From Alphaproteobacteria bacterium CG_4_10_14_0_8_um_filter_53_9 (lineage in GTDB: Bacteria > Pseudomonadota > Alphaproteobacteria > UBA2136 > UBA6156), in the NCBI GenBank assembly GCA_002791805.1, contig PFND01000004.1, forward strand, positions 1-36,890: a DNA stretch of 36,890 bases. The letters are read 5' to 3'. This document shows, piece after piece, positions 19,157 through 28,213 of the stretch. The translations under genes were made by a program, and so were the position numbers. Every line of letters begins with the position of its first letter. Positions within the stretch are counted from its first letter, which is position 1. The notes under the pieces were generated by a model. That model was not told where the DNA came from. It saw only the letters and a program-made list of their open reading frames with translations, and made no database searches.

Positions 19157-19849
19157 TTAAGTCTTCATTCCAACAGTTTGAAGCGCCACAAGAATGGCAT
19201 CTTCTCTTCTGGCGTCTTTGAAGATATCGGGACGATCCTGCTCGAGTTGTTCAATTGCTGCCAAGATCCTCTTTACAAGGACGACATCGCACCCCGCGGC
19301 TTGCAGAAGTTTTTCATGATCCCAACCCGGTTGGGCCAACGCCGGGGCAATGGCCTCCGCTTCTCTTGCCGTGAAGGGACGGCCTTGGGTGAACAGCCTT
19401 GCAAACTGATTCAATTCTTTTTCCTTTTTGAGGCGGAGGAGGCCTCCCCATGTTTGCGCCGGCAACATCTGCTGCGCGACACTGGCGGGGGAAAGCGGAT
19501 GTTTTGCCGAAGCTTCGTAATTTTTCCACGGAAGTTTTTCCAGCGGGATTGCCATGCCGTTGTAGACGACATGAATACTTACCCAAAACAAGGCGGCAAT
19601 ACACCAAAGCTGAAAGACCCAGAACGGGAAGGGGTGATGGAGGATATCTGCTATGAAGAGCATGCTGGCTGTCGTGATCCCCCAACATAGAGCATCCAAC
19701 ATACCCATACCAAAGAGGGTATAGAGGCCTCGAGCAGTGGAGATTGAAGGGGTGGTAGACGTCATGGTGGTCATGGCCGTAATCCTTATGAACGTAGGGG
19801 GATGGTTCTGACGCGGTGGGGTACTGCGCCTTATTGAATACACATCCAT
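19157..19849 (-). CDS. Hypothetical membrane protein (paralogue of 18170-18967)
   Basis: LSPASVAQQMLPAQTWGGLLRLKKEKELNQFARLFTQGRPFTAREAEAIAPAL aligns by eye with the neighbouring ORF. Confidence 0.6.
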   Translation of the reverse strand: MDVYSIRRSTPPRQNHPPTFIRITAMTTMTSTTPSISTARGLYTLFGMGMLDALCWGITTASMLFIADILHHPFPFWVFQLWCIAALFWVSIHVVYNGMAIPLEKLPWKNYEASAKHPLSPASVAQQMLPAQTWGGLLRLKKEKELNQFARLFTQGRPFTAREAEAIAPALAQPGWDHEKLLQAAGCDVVLVKRILAAIEQLEQDRPDIFKDARREDAILVALQTVGMKT

Positions 19850-19874
19850 CAGGAAGCGGAGAGCGCGTAAAGCG

Positions 19875-20912
19875 TTACCAGTTGACGCGGATTTTGTGGG
19901 TTTGGTTTTGGGGATTTTTTGTGGTCTCCAAGCTGAGCTGATTGCCTGTACCCGGAATTGTGAGGCCGTGAGGCTTCAGATAATCATTAAGTATCGCCCA
20001 TGTGCTGCTGTGGCGGGCACGGCCGATTTGCCCTGCCGTGGCCCCGATGGGCGGCTGAAACACCGTACTGGTGACCGTGAGCGATTTGGGCGTTTTGCCC
20101 GTGGCTTTAGTGTAGTTTGACATATCCTCTGCCAGTTTTTTGAGGGCGGCACGAGCACGCGGGCCTGGGGTTGTGGCATCGTTCACGAAGGGCAAGGTGG
20201 CCCGGGGGATGGCGATTGCGGCAGACGGTGGCGCCGTGGGTGTGGGGGCTTTTACTGTGGGCGAGGGTGACTCGGCCTTTGTGAGGCGGGTGTCTATATC
20301 CTCTGCCTGGTCGCTCAGATTTTCCAGCTTATCCGCAAGGCCGAGAAGGCGGTTGGTGAGCACATCCTCTTCCGATACGGGTATATTTTGGGCCGGCATC
20401 GTTTGCGGAATGCTGTGTGCCGGCAAGGTGAGGGCGTTTCTCTCTATCCTTGTTGTTTCCGGCAGGGAGGTCTCGGTCTCTCCGTTAAGCATGGCGGCAT
20501 TAAGCGTGCCGAGGGGGGCGGTGACCAGCGGTGCCTCTGGCGGTAAAATGACGAATTGCCCGACACCCGTTTTTTGCACCTGCGGCAGCGGCCGAGGTTT
20601 GGAGGGCGGCACGTAGGTGCGCGTGCTTTTTGGATAAACTTTGGGCGGGAGGATGGGGTTGGGATCTATCCCCATGATGGCCGTGGTGGTGGGCGCCATG
20701 GTGGCAAGGGTGCCTGTTGTGCTGAAATCTCCTTCCAGCGCATCTTCTAGCGGGGCGGCCTCTATGGTCATCTCCTCCACCGGCCTTTCTACCGGGGCGG
20801 GCATTTGCTGTGCCTGCGCGCTTAGGGCATACGCCACACACACGGCTGTGAGGCCCAGCTTGAGCGATGCCTCTCTGACAGCGAGTGACGGCACATGAAA
20901 GAAAAAGGACAA
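19875..20912 (-). CDS. Hypothetical secreted, Pro/Thr-rich protein
   Basis: Signal-like N-terminus ...LGLTAVCVAYALSAQAQQ, low-complexity middle, compact C-terminal region. Confidence 0.55.
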   Translation of the reverse strand: MSFFFHVPSLAVREASLKLGLTAVCVAYALSAQAQQMPAPVERPVEEMTIEAAPLEDALEGDFSTTGTLATMAPTTTAIMGIDPNPILPPKVYPKSTRTYVPPSKPRPLPQVQKTGVGQFVILPPEAPLVTAPLGTLNAAMLNGETETSLPETTRIERNALTLPAHSIPQTMPAQNIPVSEEDVLTNRLLGLADKLENLSDQAEDIDTRLTKAESPSPTVKAPTPTAPPSAAIAIPRATLPFVNDATTPGPRARAALKKLAEDMSNYTKATGKTPKSLTVTSTVFQPPIGATAGQIGRARHSSTWAILNDYLKPHGLTIPGTGNQLSLETTKNPQNQTHKIRVNW

Positions 20913-20995
20913 GAGGGGCGCTTCTTTTTATTTTGATTGTTTTTTGTATGAGCAGGTTACTTGCAGCGCCCTCTTTATGCAAGTAGCTTGCCCCT

Positions 20996-23251
20996 ATGAG
21001 CACCCGAAAACCTGCCCGCAAAGCCGCCAAACCCGCCTCTTCATCCACCAAAGCCACGCCGACACAGGCACGACCTGATGTGCTCGTGCCCCCTGCCCTG
21101 CCCACGTTTTTAACGGGAAAATGCGGCCTTGTGGCGCGTGTTTTGCTACTGGTTTTTCTGTTTATCACCCCGTTTCTCTACGATCTGGCTGTGCCTGAAG
21201 TGAGCGGGGATATCCGCTGGAACGCCAATATTCTCGCCAGTGGGTTGCTGGCCTTTATCCTTTTATTCTCTATACGCCGCTTTGAAGGCAATGTGCGCGT
21301 GCGTTTGCCGCTTATTTTCTGGTGTGCGGGGATCCTTGCCTTGTGGGCAGGACTTAGCCTTATTGACAGTTTTAACATTTACCGCGGGATCTGGAGTATC
21401 AAGGCGCTTTATGCTCAACTGATTTTAATGGTGGTGGTGGCCTTTACGTGGCGGCCCGGCTTTACCATGCGCGTGGTGTGGGCCCTTATTATCCCCCTTG
21501 CGTTTACCAGCTGGCTGGGTGTTCTCCAGTTTTTCGGGTGGGGGGATATGACCTTCGCCAATACCCTGAAAGCCACAACGGGCCTTGCGTGGATGGGAAA
21601 TATCTGGCCCCAGAACGGCCTTTTTGACCCAGTGTGGGTGGGCAGCCTTGAGCAACAGGGCGGGCTTACCGGTTGGCTGGCCAGCTGGCTGCCCACCAGC
21701 GGGCCCTGGAACATGCTTTTAGGCTACTACCAAAGCAGCGCCATACCCGGCAGCAGTTTTGCCAACAAAAACCTTGCGGGGAGCTACACGGCCATCCTCA
21801 TCCCCCTGACCCTGTTTGCCCTGCTTGTGGCCAGACGTGAGTGGCACAAGTTTGCAGCCTCTCTTCTTTTGGCGCTCTCCTCCCTCTTCCTTCTTTATTC
21901 TCGTGCCCGTGCGAGTTGGGTGGCTGTGTTTGTCGGCTTTGTGTTTTTAGCTTTGGTGCTTGTGTTTGTGCCCGAATGGCGCGCCGCTGTGAAGGCCCGT
22001 CTCACCCGTGGATTTTGGCTGGCGTGCGCCCCTGCCTTGATTGTGATTGCTTTGTTTGGCCATGCGACCTCTCCCATTTCGGCCCATGGTATCAATATTT
22101 CTCCCACCCAGCAGATTGAAAACCTTTACCAAGCCAGTTGGAATGAAGTGGGCGGGCGCGTGGCCTATAACCTCAACGGCCTGATGATTGTGGCGGACCA
22201 CTGGTTTAATGGTACCGGCCTGGGGAGTTTCCATGCGGTTTACCCCGGCTACCACAATGCCTTGATTGAAACGGTGGAAAACAGTTACAGCGTGATTGCA
22301 CGCCCCCAGCGCAGCCACAACGACCTGATGCAGATGTTCACCGAGACGGGCCTTGTGGGCGGCAGTGCCTTCCTCGGGATGTTTTTGTGCGGCCTTTGGA
22401 TGGCGTGGCGTTTGCGAACCCTCACCACCCGCGATGATTTGCCCGAAGGTGAGCGGCTTTTTCCGCTGGCGGCGGGAACCAGCCTTGTTATTCTTGGTAT
22501 CAACGCGCTTATGGACTTTCCTCTTCAGCTGCCGACCGCGCCCATTGTGGTAATGGCGCTACTGGGTGTGCTTGCCGCCATATACCGCGCCTACCTGCCT
22601 GATTTTGCCTTTATGCCCGGCGGGATAAAACACTGGCGTGTGCGGATATCTCCTCTCCGCACCCTTATTTTGATGCAGGCGACTGTGCTGCTGACCGGTG
22701 TTGCGCTTGTGGACAGCTACTTTTTTAGAGAAGAAAACAAATACCTGAAAGTTGCCATGGCACGCACCATGGGCGGTGTGGTGGATGACACCACCAAGGC
22801 TGCCATTGATAAAGCCATGGAGATTTACCCGCTTGACCCCCGTGCCCATGAATATTACGGCGTAATTTATTCTAACTTTGCCGGGGGTGCCCCTGTGCCT
22901 GCCGAGAAGAAAATAGAAGTGCTGGAGTGGGTATTGAAAACCGACCCATGGGCGCCGAACCACCTTATCAACCTCTCCGGCCAGTACCTGACCCAGGCTG
23001 AGCTTGCCCAGCAGCGCGGTGATTTTATTGCGGCGGGCAGCTACCTTTCTAAAGTGGATGCGCTGTTGCCGCGGCTTCAACGATCGGCCGGAGACAGCTA
23101 CTTTTACCACGGTATTTTAGGGATGCGCCAGTTGATGGGCCGCCAGCTTGACCAAGCCGAGGCCAGCTTTAACAAAGCGATTCAACTTAAGCCTGACTAC
23201 GCCCCTGCTGTGAATGGGCTGAAGGTGATACAGGCTCTCCGAAGCAGGTAA
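20996..23251 (+). CDS. O-antigen ligase/polymerase-like membrane protein with C-terminal TPR region
   Basis: Many TM segments; SSFANKNLAGSYTAILIPL and HNDLMQMFTETGLVG (Wzy_C/WaaL type); LDQAEASFNKAIQLKPDYAPAVNGL TPR. Confidence 0.82.
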   Translation: MSTRKPARKAAKPASSSTKATPTQARPDVLVPPALPTFLTGKCGLVARVLLLVFLFITPFLYDLAVPEVSGDIRWNANILASGLLAFILLFSIRRFEGNVRVRLPLIFWCAGILALWAGLSLIDSFNIYRGIWSIKALYAQLILMVVVAFTWRPGFTMRVVWALIIPLAFTSWLGVLQFFGWGDMTFANTLKATTGLAWMGNIWPQNGLFDPVWVGSLEQQGGLTGWLASWLPTSGPWNMLLGYYQSSAIPGSSFANKNLAGSYTAILIPLTLFALLVARREWHKFAASLLLALSSLFLLYSRARASWVAVFVGFVFLALVLVFVPEWRAAVKARLTRGFWLACAPALIVIALFGHATSPISAHGINISPTQQIENLYQASWNEVGGRVAYNLNGLMIVADHWFNGTGLGSFHAVYPGYHNALIETVENSYSVIARPQRSHNDLMQMFTETGLVGGSAFLGMFLCGLWMAWRLRTLTTRDDLPEGERLFPLAAGTSLVILGINALMDFPLQLPTAPIVVMALLGVLAAIYRAYLPDFAFMPGGIKHWRVRISPLRTLILMQATVLLTGVALVDSYFFREENKYLKVAMARTMGGVVDDTTKAAIDKAMEIYPLDPRAHEYYGVIYSNFAGGAPVPAEKKIEVLEWVLKTDPWAPNHLINLSGQYLTQAELAQQRGDFIAAGSYLSKVDALLPRLQRSAGDSYFYHGILGMRQLMGRQLDQAEASFNKAIQLKPDYAPAVNGLKVIQALRSR

Positions 23252-23287
23252 CCTGCCTGCGGGCGCGGCAATGCCTGTTTTTGTGTG

Positions 23288-23315
23288 TTGACGCCGCGCG
23301 CACTTTCGGTTATTC
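23288..23315 (+). promoter_or_regulatory. Putative sigma70-like promoter of tRNA-Thr
   Basis: TTGACG (23288-23293), 16-bp spacer, TTATTC (23310-23315), about 12 nt before mature tRNA. Confidence 0.45.
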
Positions 23316-23326
23316 CCTTGCGTGTT

Positions 23327-23401
23327 GCTGCTGTAGCTCAGTGGTAGAGCACGTCATTGGTAATGACGAGGTCGGCAGTTCAATCCCGCCCAGCAGCACC
23401 A
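23327..23401 (+). tRNA. tRNA-Thr (anticodon GGT), CCA encoded
   Basis: GCTGCTG...CAGCAGC-A-CCA acceptor; anticodon arm CGTCA-TTGGTAA-TGACG; GTTCAATC T loop. Confidence 0.95.
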
Positions 23402-23407
23402 GTTTTT

Positions 23408-23433
23408 AAGAGAGCCTTTGGCTCTCTTTTTTT
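23408..23433 (+). terminator. Terminator after tRNA-Thr
   Basis: AAGAGAGCC-TTT-GGCTCTCTTTTTTT. Confidence 0.9.
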
Positions 23434-23435
23434 GT

Positions 23436-24560
23436 TTATGTGAGAAGGGCTGTGATGGCCGTCGCGGCGAGGTGGCTTGGGGGAGATTCTGTTTCCATGA
23501 TTTGGCGGAGGTGTTTGAGAGATTCTGTTTGACGGCCTGCGGCTTTACTATCCGTTAAGAGCGGATAGGCGGCGCGGGTGAGGTTTTGCTCGGTGAAGGC
23601 ATTTTGAATAAACTCAGGGTAGATGAGTTTATTCAAAATGATATTAGGAAGGCTTATGTATTTGGTTTTTATAAGATATTTTGCAATGTTATAGGTAATC
23701 CAGCTGGTTTTGTAGCCCACGATGGCGGGGGTGCCGAGGAGGGCGAGCTCTAAGTTGTTTGTGCCTGATTTGGCGAGGGCCAGAGCGGCATTTTGAAGTG
23801 TTTCAAACCTTTCCGCAGGTGGGGTGAGCGGCAGGGTGGCGGCGTGGGTTCTCAAGGGTTCCGGCAGGGTATCTAACAGGGTTTTTGAGGGGAGGATGAG
23901 GGTAGCGGTGAGGGAGGGAAGGAGTTTTTGCAGCCTTGTGAGCGTGCCGAGCATGGCGGGGAGGTGACGCGCGACCTCTGACGCCCTTGAGCCCGGCATG
24001 AGCGCCAGCTGAAAGGTTTTGGGGGCGCCCGCCTGAGGGGCAGGCAGATAGCCAAGTGCCGGATGCCCGATATAGGTGGCGAGGATGCCATGTTTAGCCA
24101 GCACCTCCACCTCGAATGGAAACAGGGTGAGGACGGCATCCGTATCTCTTTTAAGGGCCTTTGCCCGCCCTGCCCGCCATGCCCAGATGGTGGGGCTGCT
24201 CACCTGTACGAGTTTTGCCTGTGGTGCTGCTTTACGGGCAGCTTTACGGAGACGGGCCGAGAAATCCTGCGCATCGACCGTGATGACGGCCTGCGGCTGG
24301 TAGGTACGCATCCAGAGTTTAAGCTCCCTCAACCTTCGCAAAATACACGGGATGGCGGGAATGACTTCGACCAGACCCATGACGTTAATATCCTCCATGG
24401 GGAAGAGTTCTATCAGCCCTTCTTTTTGCATGAGAGGGCCGCCGACACCGAAGAACTTGAGCGAGGCATTTTTTTGCTTGAGGCCGCGCATGACCTCTGC
24501 CCCCAGGCGGTCTCCGCTGATTTCTCCTGCGGTGATGAGGACGGGCAGATTATTCGGCAT
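23436..24560 (-). CDS. lpxB: Lipid-A-disaccharide synthase
   Basis: PVLITAGEISGDRLGAEVMRGL...FFGVGGPLMQKEGL...GHPALGY...MPGSRASEV. Start set at MPNNLPV; the ORF-track extension overlaps lpxI. Confidence 0.94.
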   Translation of the reverse strand: MPNNLPVLITAGEISGDRLGAEVMRGLKQKNASLKFFGVGGPLMQKEGLIELFPMEDINVMGLVEVIPAIPCILRRLRELKLWMRTYQPQAVITVDAQDFSARLRKAARKAAPQAKLVQVSSPTIWAWRAGRAKALKRDTDAVLTLFPFEVEVLAKHGILATYIGHPALGYLPAPQAGAPKTFQLALMPGSRASEVARHLPAMLGTLTRLQKLLPSLTATLILPSKTLLDTLPEPLRTHAATLPLTPPAERFETLQNAALALAKSGTNNLELALLGTPAIVGYKTSWITYNIAKYLIKTKYISLPNIILNKLIYPEFIQNAFTEQNLTRAAYPLLTDSKAAGRQTESLKHLRQIMETESPPSHLAATAITALLT

Positions 24561-25383
24561 GGATAAACAGGTGCGCCGCATTGGCGGTATGGAGCGTTTT
24601 TTCTTTCTCCAGAATAAGAGTTTTATCTGCCTGAATGGCGACGCCCACAAAATTATCCTCGGCCAATTTGGCCAGTGTTCTGGGGCCGATGGCAGGCATA
24701 TCCGCTGCATCTATTTGCCCATCCTTGGCGCGTTTGACCAGAATGCCTGCCCTCTCCCGTGGTTTGAGCGAGCCGCGAAGCATGGCGCAGCGATCTATCA
24801 ACGCGTCGGTTCCCTCCACCCCTTCTACCCCCAAAACCACCCCGTGAGCGACGACACAGGCCTGCCCGATATCGTGCGCGGAAAGGGCTTTTAACACCTG
24901 TGTGCCCAGTTCTATGTCCTTCTTCTCCGCCAGGGTGGGGGCACGTTTGGTGAGCGTGCCTGCGGGGACGATGAGGCCGCCTGCAAGATCTGTTGTGGTG
25001 ACAAGGGTGAGCCCCGCGGCGGTGAGGCGCGCGGTGACGGCGCGGAGAAGAGCATCGTCGCCCCCTCCCAAACGTTTAAGACCGAGGCCTGCGAGGAGTT
25101 TGACCCCCTCTGCATCTGGCACGCTGCCGATAAGGCTGGGTTTGTGCAGATAGCCTGCCAGCGCCACGTGGGTTGCTTTTACGCTTTTAAGATGATCCAG
25201 CACCTGCCCTACCTTGGTGAGCGGGAGGCGCTTTTGCATAAGGCCATCCGGCATATTAAGCGGCTGGGGCTGGCCTGCGAACGTGATGATGTTGACTTTC
25301 CACCCCTTGGCAAGGGCGGCGTGGGCCATGATGGCGGGAAGGGTGCCGCCGCCTGCGAGAAGGGTGAGAATGGGGGTTGTCAT
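24550..25383 (-). CDS. lpxI: UDP-2,3-diacylglucosamine pyrophosphatase LpxI
   Basis: LLAGGGTLPAIMAHAALAKGW...GGDDALLRAVTARL...DIGQACVVAHGVVLGVEGVEGTDALIDR; position between lpxA and lpxB. Confidence 0.93.
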   Translation of the reverse strand: MTTPILTLLAGGGTLPAIMAHAALAKGWKVNIITFAGQPQPLNMPDGLMQKRLPLTKVGQVLDHLKSVKATHVALAGYLHKPSLIGSVPDAEGVKLLAGLGLKRLGGGDDALLRAVTARLTAAGLTLVTTTDLAGGLIVPAGTLTKRAPTLAEKKDIELGTQVLKALSAHDIGQACVVAHGVVLGVEGVEGTDALIDRCAMLRGSLKPRERAGILVKRAKDGQIDAADMPAIGPRTLAKLAEDNFVGVAIQADKTLILEKEKTLHTANAAHLFIHAE

Positions 25384-25391
25384 GCGGGTTT

Positions 25392-26183
25392 CTATTCTTC
25401 CTCGAACCCGGTGAGGCCGCGTTGGCTTTTTAAGACGAATTCTGCCAGAGACTTCAGCTCTTCCTGCGAGGCGCTTTGTTTGAGAAGCTCTGCCCGTTGC
25501 ATGAGGGTATGTTTGTTATCTTCGGGATCGAACAGGGACTCGTACGCGGTATCCAGCGCGTCAATCAGGTTTCTTTCAAACCCGCGGCGGCGCAGGCCGA
25601 TGAGATTAAGGCCTTTGAGACTGGCGCGTTTGCCGCTGACGCTGGCGTAGGGGGGTACATCATGCTCCACCGCGGTGTGCCCGCCGATGATGGCGTGCGT
25701 GCCGATACGGACGCGTTGATGGAGACCTGAGAGTCCGCCGATGACCACGTTATCCGCCACATCCACATGGCCTGCGAGCTGGGCGTAGTTGGCGATGATG
25801 CAATCATCGCCTACCGTGCAATCGTGTGCGACATGCGCCCCTGCCATGAGCAGGTTGCGGCTGCCGACGGTGGTGGTGCCTCTATCGGCATCTGTGCCGA
25901 TGTGCATGGTGACGTATTCTCTAATATCGTTTTCGTCTCCGATGGTGAGGGTGCAGGCCTCTCCTTTGTATTTTCTATCTGGCGAGGGTTGGCCCAGGCT
26001 TGCAAACGGATACACCGTGTTGCGCACGCCCAGCGTGGTGTGGCCCGTGATGACGACGTGCGAGACGAGGCGTGTGCCCTCCCCTATTTTGACGTGAGGG
26101 CCGACGGTACAAAAGGGGCCGATGGTGACGTCCTGCCCGATATGGGCGCCTTCCTCTATGACAGCGGTGGGATGAATATGCAT
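25392..26183 (-). CDS. lpxA: UDP-N-acetylglucosamine O-acyltransferase
   Basis: Hexapeptide repeats: IHPTAVIEEGAHIGQDVTIGPFCTVGPHVKIGEG; SHVVITGHTTLG; NLLMAGAHVAHDC. Confidence 0.96.
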   Translation of the reverse strand: MHIHPTAVIEEGAHIGQDVTIGPFCTVGPHVKIGEGTRLVSHVVITGHTTLGVRNTVYPFASLGQPSPDRKYKGEACTLTIGDENDIREYVTMHIGTDADRGTTTVGSRNLLMAGAHVAHDCTVGDDCIIANYAQLAGHVDVADNVVIGGLSGLHQRVRIGTHAIIGGHTAVEHDVPPYASVSGKRASLKGLNLIGLRRRGFERNLIDALDTAYESLFDPEDNKHTLMQRAELLKQSASQEELKSLAEFVLKSQRGLTGFEEE

Positions 26184-26185
26184 GA

Positions 26186-26635
26186 TTAACTCTCTTCTTT
26201 CACAATCATTTTGGCGAGGAAGGTGGCCTTCATGACCTCTTTACCTTCAACGCTCACTTTACCTTCAAACTTGAACAGACCCCTGCGCTCAAACAGTTGG
26301 GTGACCTCGTAGGTGAGAACCTCTGGCGGGATGATAGGGGCGAGAAAGCGCACCTCTTCTGTTCCTACGAAAAGATAGAGCACGTTTTCGCTGCTCACGT
26401 TTTTGGAGAGGCTGGTGAGGGTGGCCGCGGCTTGGGCAAGGCCCTCCAGACTCATCACCCCCGGCCAGATGGGGTTGCTCGGAAAATGGCCTTTGAGCAT
26501 GGGATGGGATGCCTTGAGGGCATAGGTTGCGGTGAGGGTTTTTTCTGCCGTGTAACCTGTGATTTCTGTGAGCAGCAAGCTGTCTCCCCTATGGGGGATG
26601 AGCGCTTCAATATCTGACAACAGGAGCGGCGCCAT
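26186..26635 (-). CDS. fabZ: 3-hydroxyacyl-ACP dehydratase FabZ
   Basis: IEALIPHRGDSLLLTEI; HPMLKGHFPSNPIWPGVMSLEGLAQAA. Upstream in-frame Mets exist (ORF-track start at 26686); the 26635 start avoids overlap with lpxD. Confidence 0.92.
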   Translation of the reverse strand: MAPLLLSDIEALIPHRGDSLLLTEITGYTAEKTLTATYALKASHPMLKGHFPSNPIWPGVMSLEGLAQAAATLTSLSKNVSSENVLYLFVGTEEVRFLAPIIPPEVLTYEVTQLFERRGLFKFEGKVSVEGKEVMKATFLAKMIVKEES

Positions 26636-26636
26636 G

Positions 26637-27749
26637 CTAGAAGGGTGAGCTTTCTTCATCGAGCTTGACGGCGGGTGAGACTTCATCTTTTTTGTGAGAT
26701 TTTTTATCTACATCTTTGATAACAAGAGCATTTGTCCCGCCTTGTTTTTTAGCAAGCCGTGCGAGCGCGGCCATGGAACGGCGCCATTGCCCAATGGGAA
26801 CCGCCGGCATACCTGCGAGCACGGCGCCTTTTTCTTCCACGCTTTTGGTGAGCCCGCTGCGCGCCGCAAGGGCTGTGCCCGGAGCTGTGGTGAGGTGGCC
26901 CGAGACCCCGCTTTGACCACCGATAAGATTGAACGCTCCCAGTTTGGTTGAGCCTGCAATACCTGTTTGTGACACGATGCGCGTGGCGCGGCCGATGTGC
27001 ACGTTGTGCCCGATTTGCACCTGATTATCCAGCTTCACATCGTCTTCTATCACCGTATTTTCGAGTGCACCGCAATCTATCGTGCTGTTGGCGCCAATTT
27101 CTACCCGGTTGCCAATATGAACCCCGCCCACTTGCGGGACTTTAACCAGCTCTGTCCCTTCCATGGCAAAACCGAAACCATCCTGCCCGATACGGACGCC
27201 GGGGTGAAAGAGGCAGTCTTCTCCCACCAGGGCCTTGAACACCGTGCCATGAGGGCCGATTTTGGTGCGCGCCCCAATGCGGACGCCAGGGCCAATGATG
27301 ACGCCTGCGCCAATGTGCGCACCCTCCTCCACGGTGGCACCTGCGTAGATGACGGCGTTAGGCTCCACCCGTGCGGTGGGGGCGATGGTGGCACTGCCCG
27401 AGACATTGGCCGTGGCGGCAACCCCTCCTTGCACTGGCATGGACGGATAGAAAATATGAAGCGCCTTGGCAAAAGCCACATACGGATTGGGCACGACCCA
27501 TGCGACGGTACTGCTCGGCAGGAGGCCCTTTTGCTTTTCTGACGTGAAGACAACCCCTGCCTGCGTGATTTTGGCGGCGGCGGTGTAGGCATCGTTGGAG
27601 AGGACGCTGAGGTGCACAGCCTCTGCTTTATCTAGCGGGGCGATGCCGCTTACAGGCATATCTCCCTTACCTTCCGGTACGGGTAAACCAAGTTTTTCTG
27701 CCAGTTTTGCCAACGTTAAGGTTTGCGATGAAGAGAGCCAATAATACAT
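26637..27749 (-). CDS. lpxD: UDP-3-O-(3-hydroxyacyl)glucosamine N-acyltransferase
   Basis: Hexapeptide repeats, [34 protein letters not shown]. Confidence 0.95.
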   Translation of the reverse strand: MYYWLSSSQTLTLAKLAEKLGLPVPEGKGDMPVSGIAPLDKAEAVHLSVLSNDAYTAAAKITQAGVVFTSEKQKGLLPSSTVAWVVPNPYVAFAKALHIFYPSMPVQGGVAATANVSGSATIAPTARVEPNAVIYAGATVEEGAHIGAGVIIGPGVRIGARTKIGPHGTVFKALVGEDCLFHPGVRIGQDGFGFAMEGTELVKVPQVGGVHIGNRVEIGANSTIDCGALENTVIEDDVKLDNQVQIGHNVHIGRATRIVSQTGIAGSTKLGAFNLIGGQSGVSGHLTTAPGTALAARSGLTKSVEEKGAVLAGMPAVPIGQWRRSMAALARLAKKQGGTNALVIKDVDKKSHKKDEVSPAVKLDEESSPF

Positions 27750-27826
27750 AGTGACCAGTTTAGGCGATGCGAGAGGGAAAGTCTAGGGTTGACGCACGCC
27801 AAGCTGAAGGATAGGAAACACCCTTA

Positions 27827-28213
27827 GTGAATGCTTCTTTTGCCCGCATTGACCCGACCCGCTGTATCGGATGTTCCAAATGTTTGGCCGCATGCCCGAG
27901 CGGTGCTGTTTTGGGTGCCCCCAAACTCCGCCACCACATTGTGGCGTCCGCCTGCCATGCCTGTGGCGATTGCCTGCCTGTATGCCCCACGACCTGTATC
28001 ACGTGGGATGGCGACGCCCCCCTAACGGCCCCTGCCCCCGGCGACCGCCCCCCACAAAAACATGATATTCCCCAACCTGATTTACCCCCCCTGCCCGAAG
28101 CCGTTTTAGCCCTTGCGGCCGCGGCACGCGACCGCATGACCGATAAATACGCCGCCAAAACCGTAAGCACCCCCAAAGTTTTACGCACCGCCCAACGAAA
28201 GACACAACCTTGA
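27827..28213 (+). CDS. 2x[4Fe-4S]-type ferredoxin-like protein
   Basis: CIGCSKCLAACPSGAV and CHACGDCLPVCPTTCITW, two CxxCxxCxxxC clusters; short unknown tail. Confidence 0.85.
   Translation: MNASFARIDPTRCIGCSKCLAACPSGAVLGAPKLRHHIVASACHACGDCLPVCPTTCITWDGDAPLTAPAPGDRPPQKHDIPQPDLPPLPEAVLALAAAARDRMTDKYAAKTVSTPKVLRTAQRKTQP

Noticed and set aside
18698-19690. 330-aa plus-strand ORF spanning the paralogue pair
   Set aside because: Runs across the intergenic terminator and antisense to two paralogous ORFs whose shared protein pattern supports the minus strand.
23327-23401. Possible defective tRNA-Thr because of one A:C mismatch in the T stem (GGCAG/CCGCC)
   Set aside because: All other arms are intact with encoded CCA, promoter and terminator; a single T-stem mismatch does not justify a pseudo-tRNA call.
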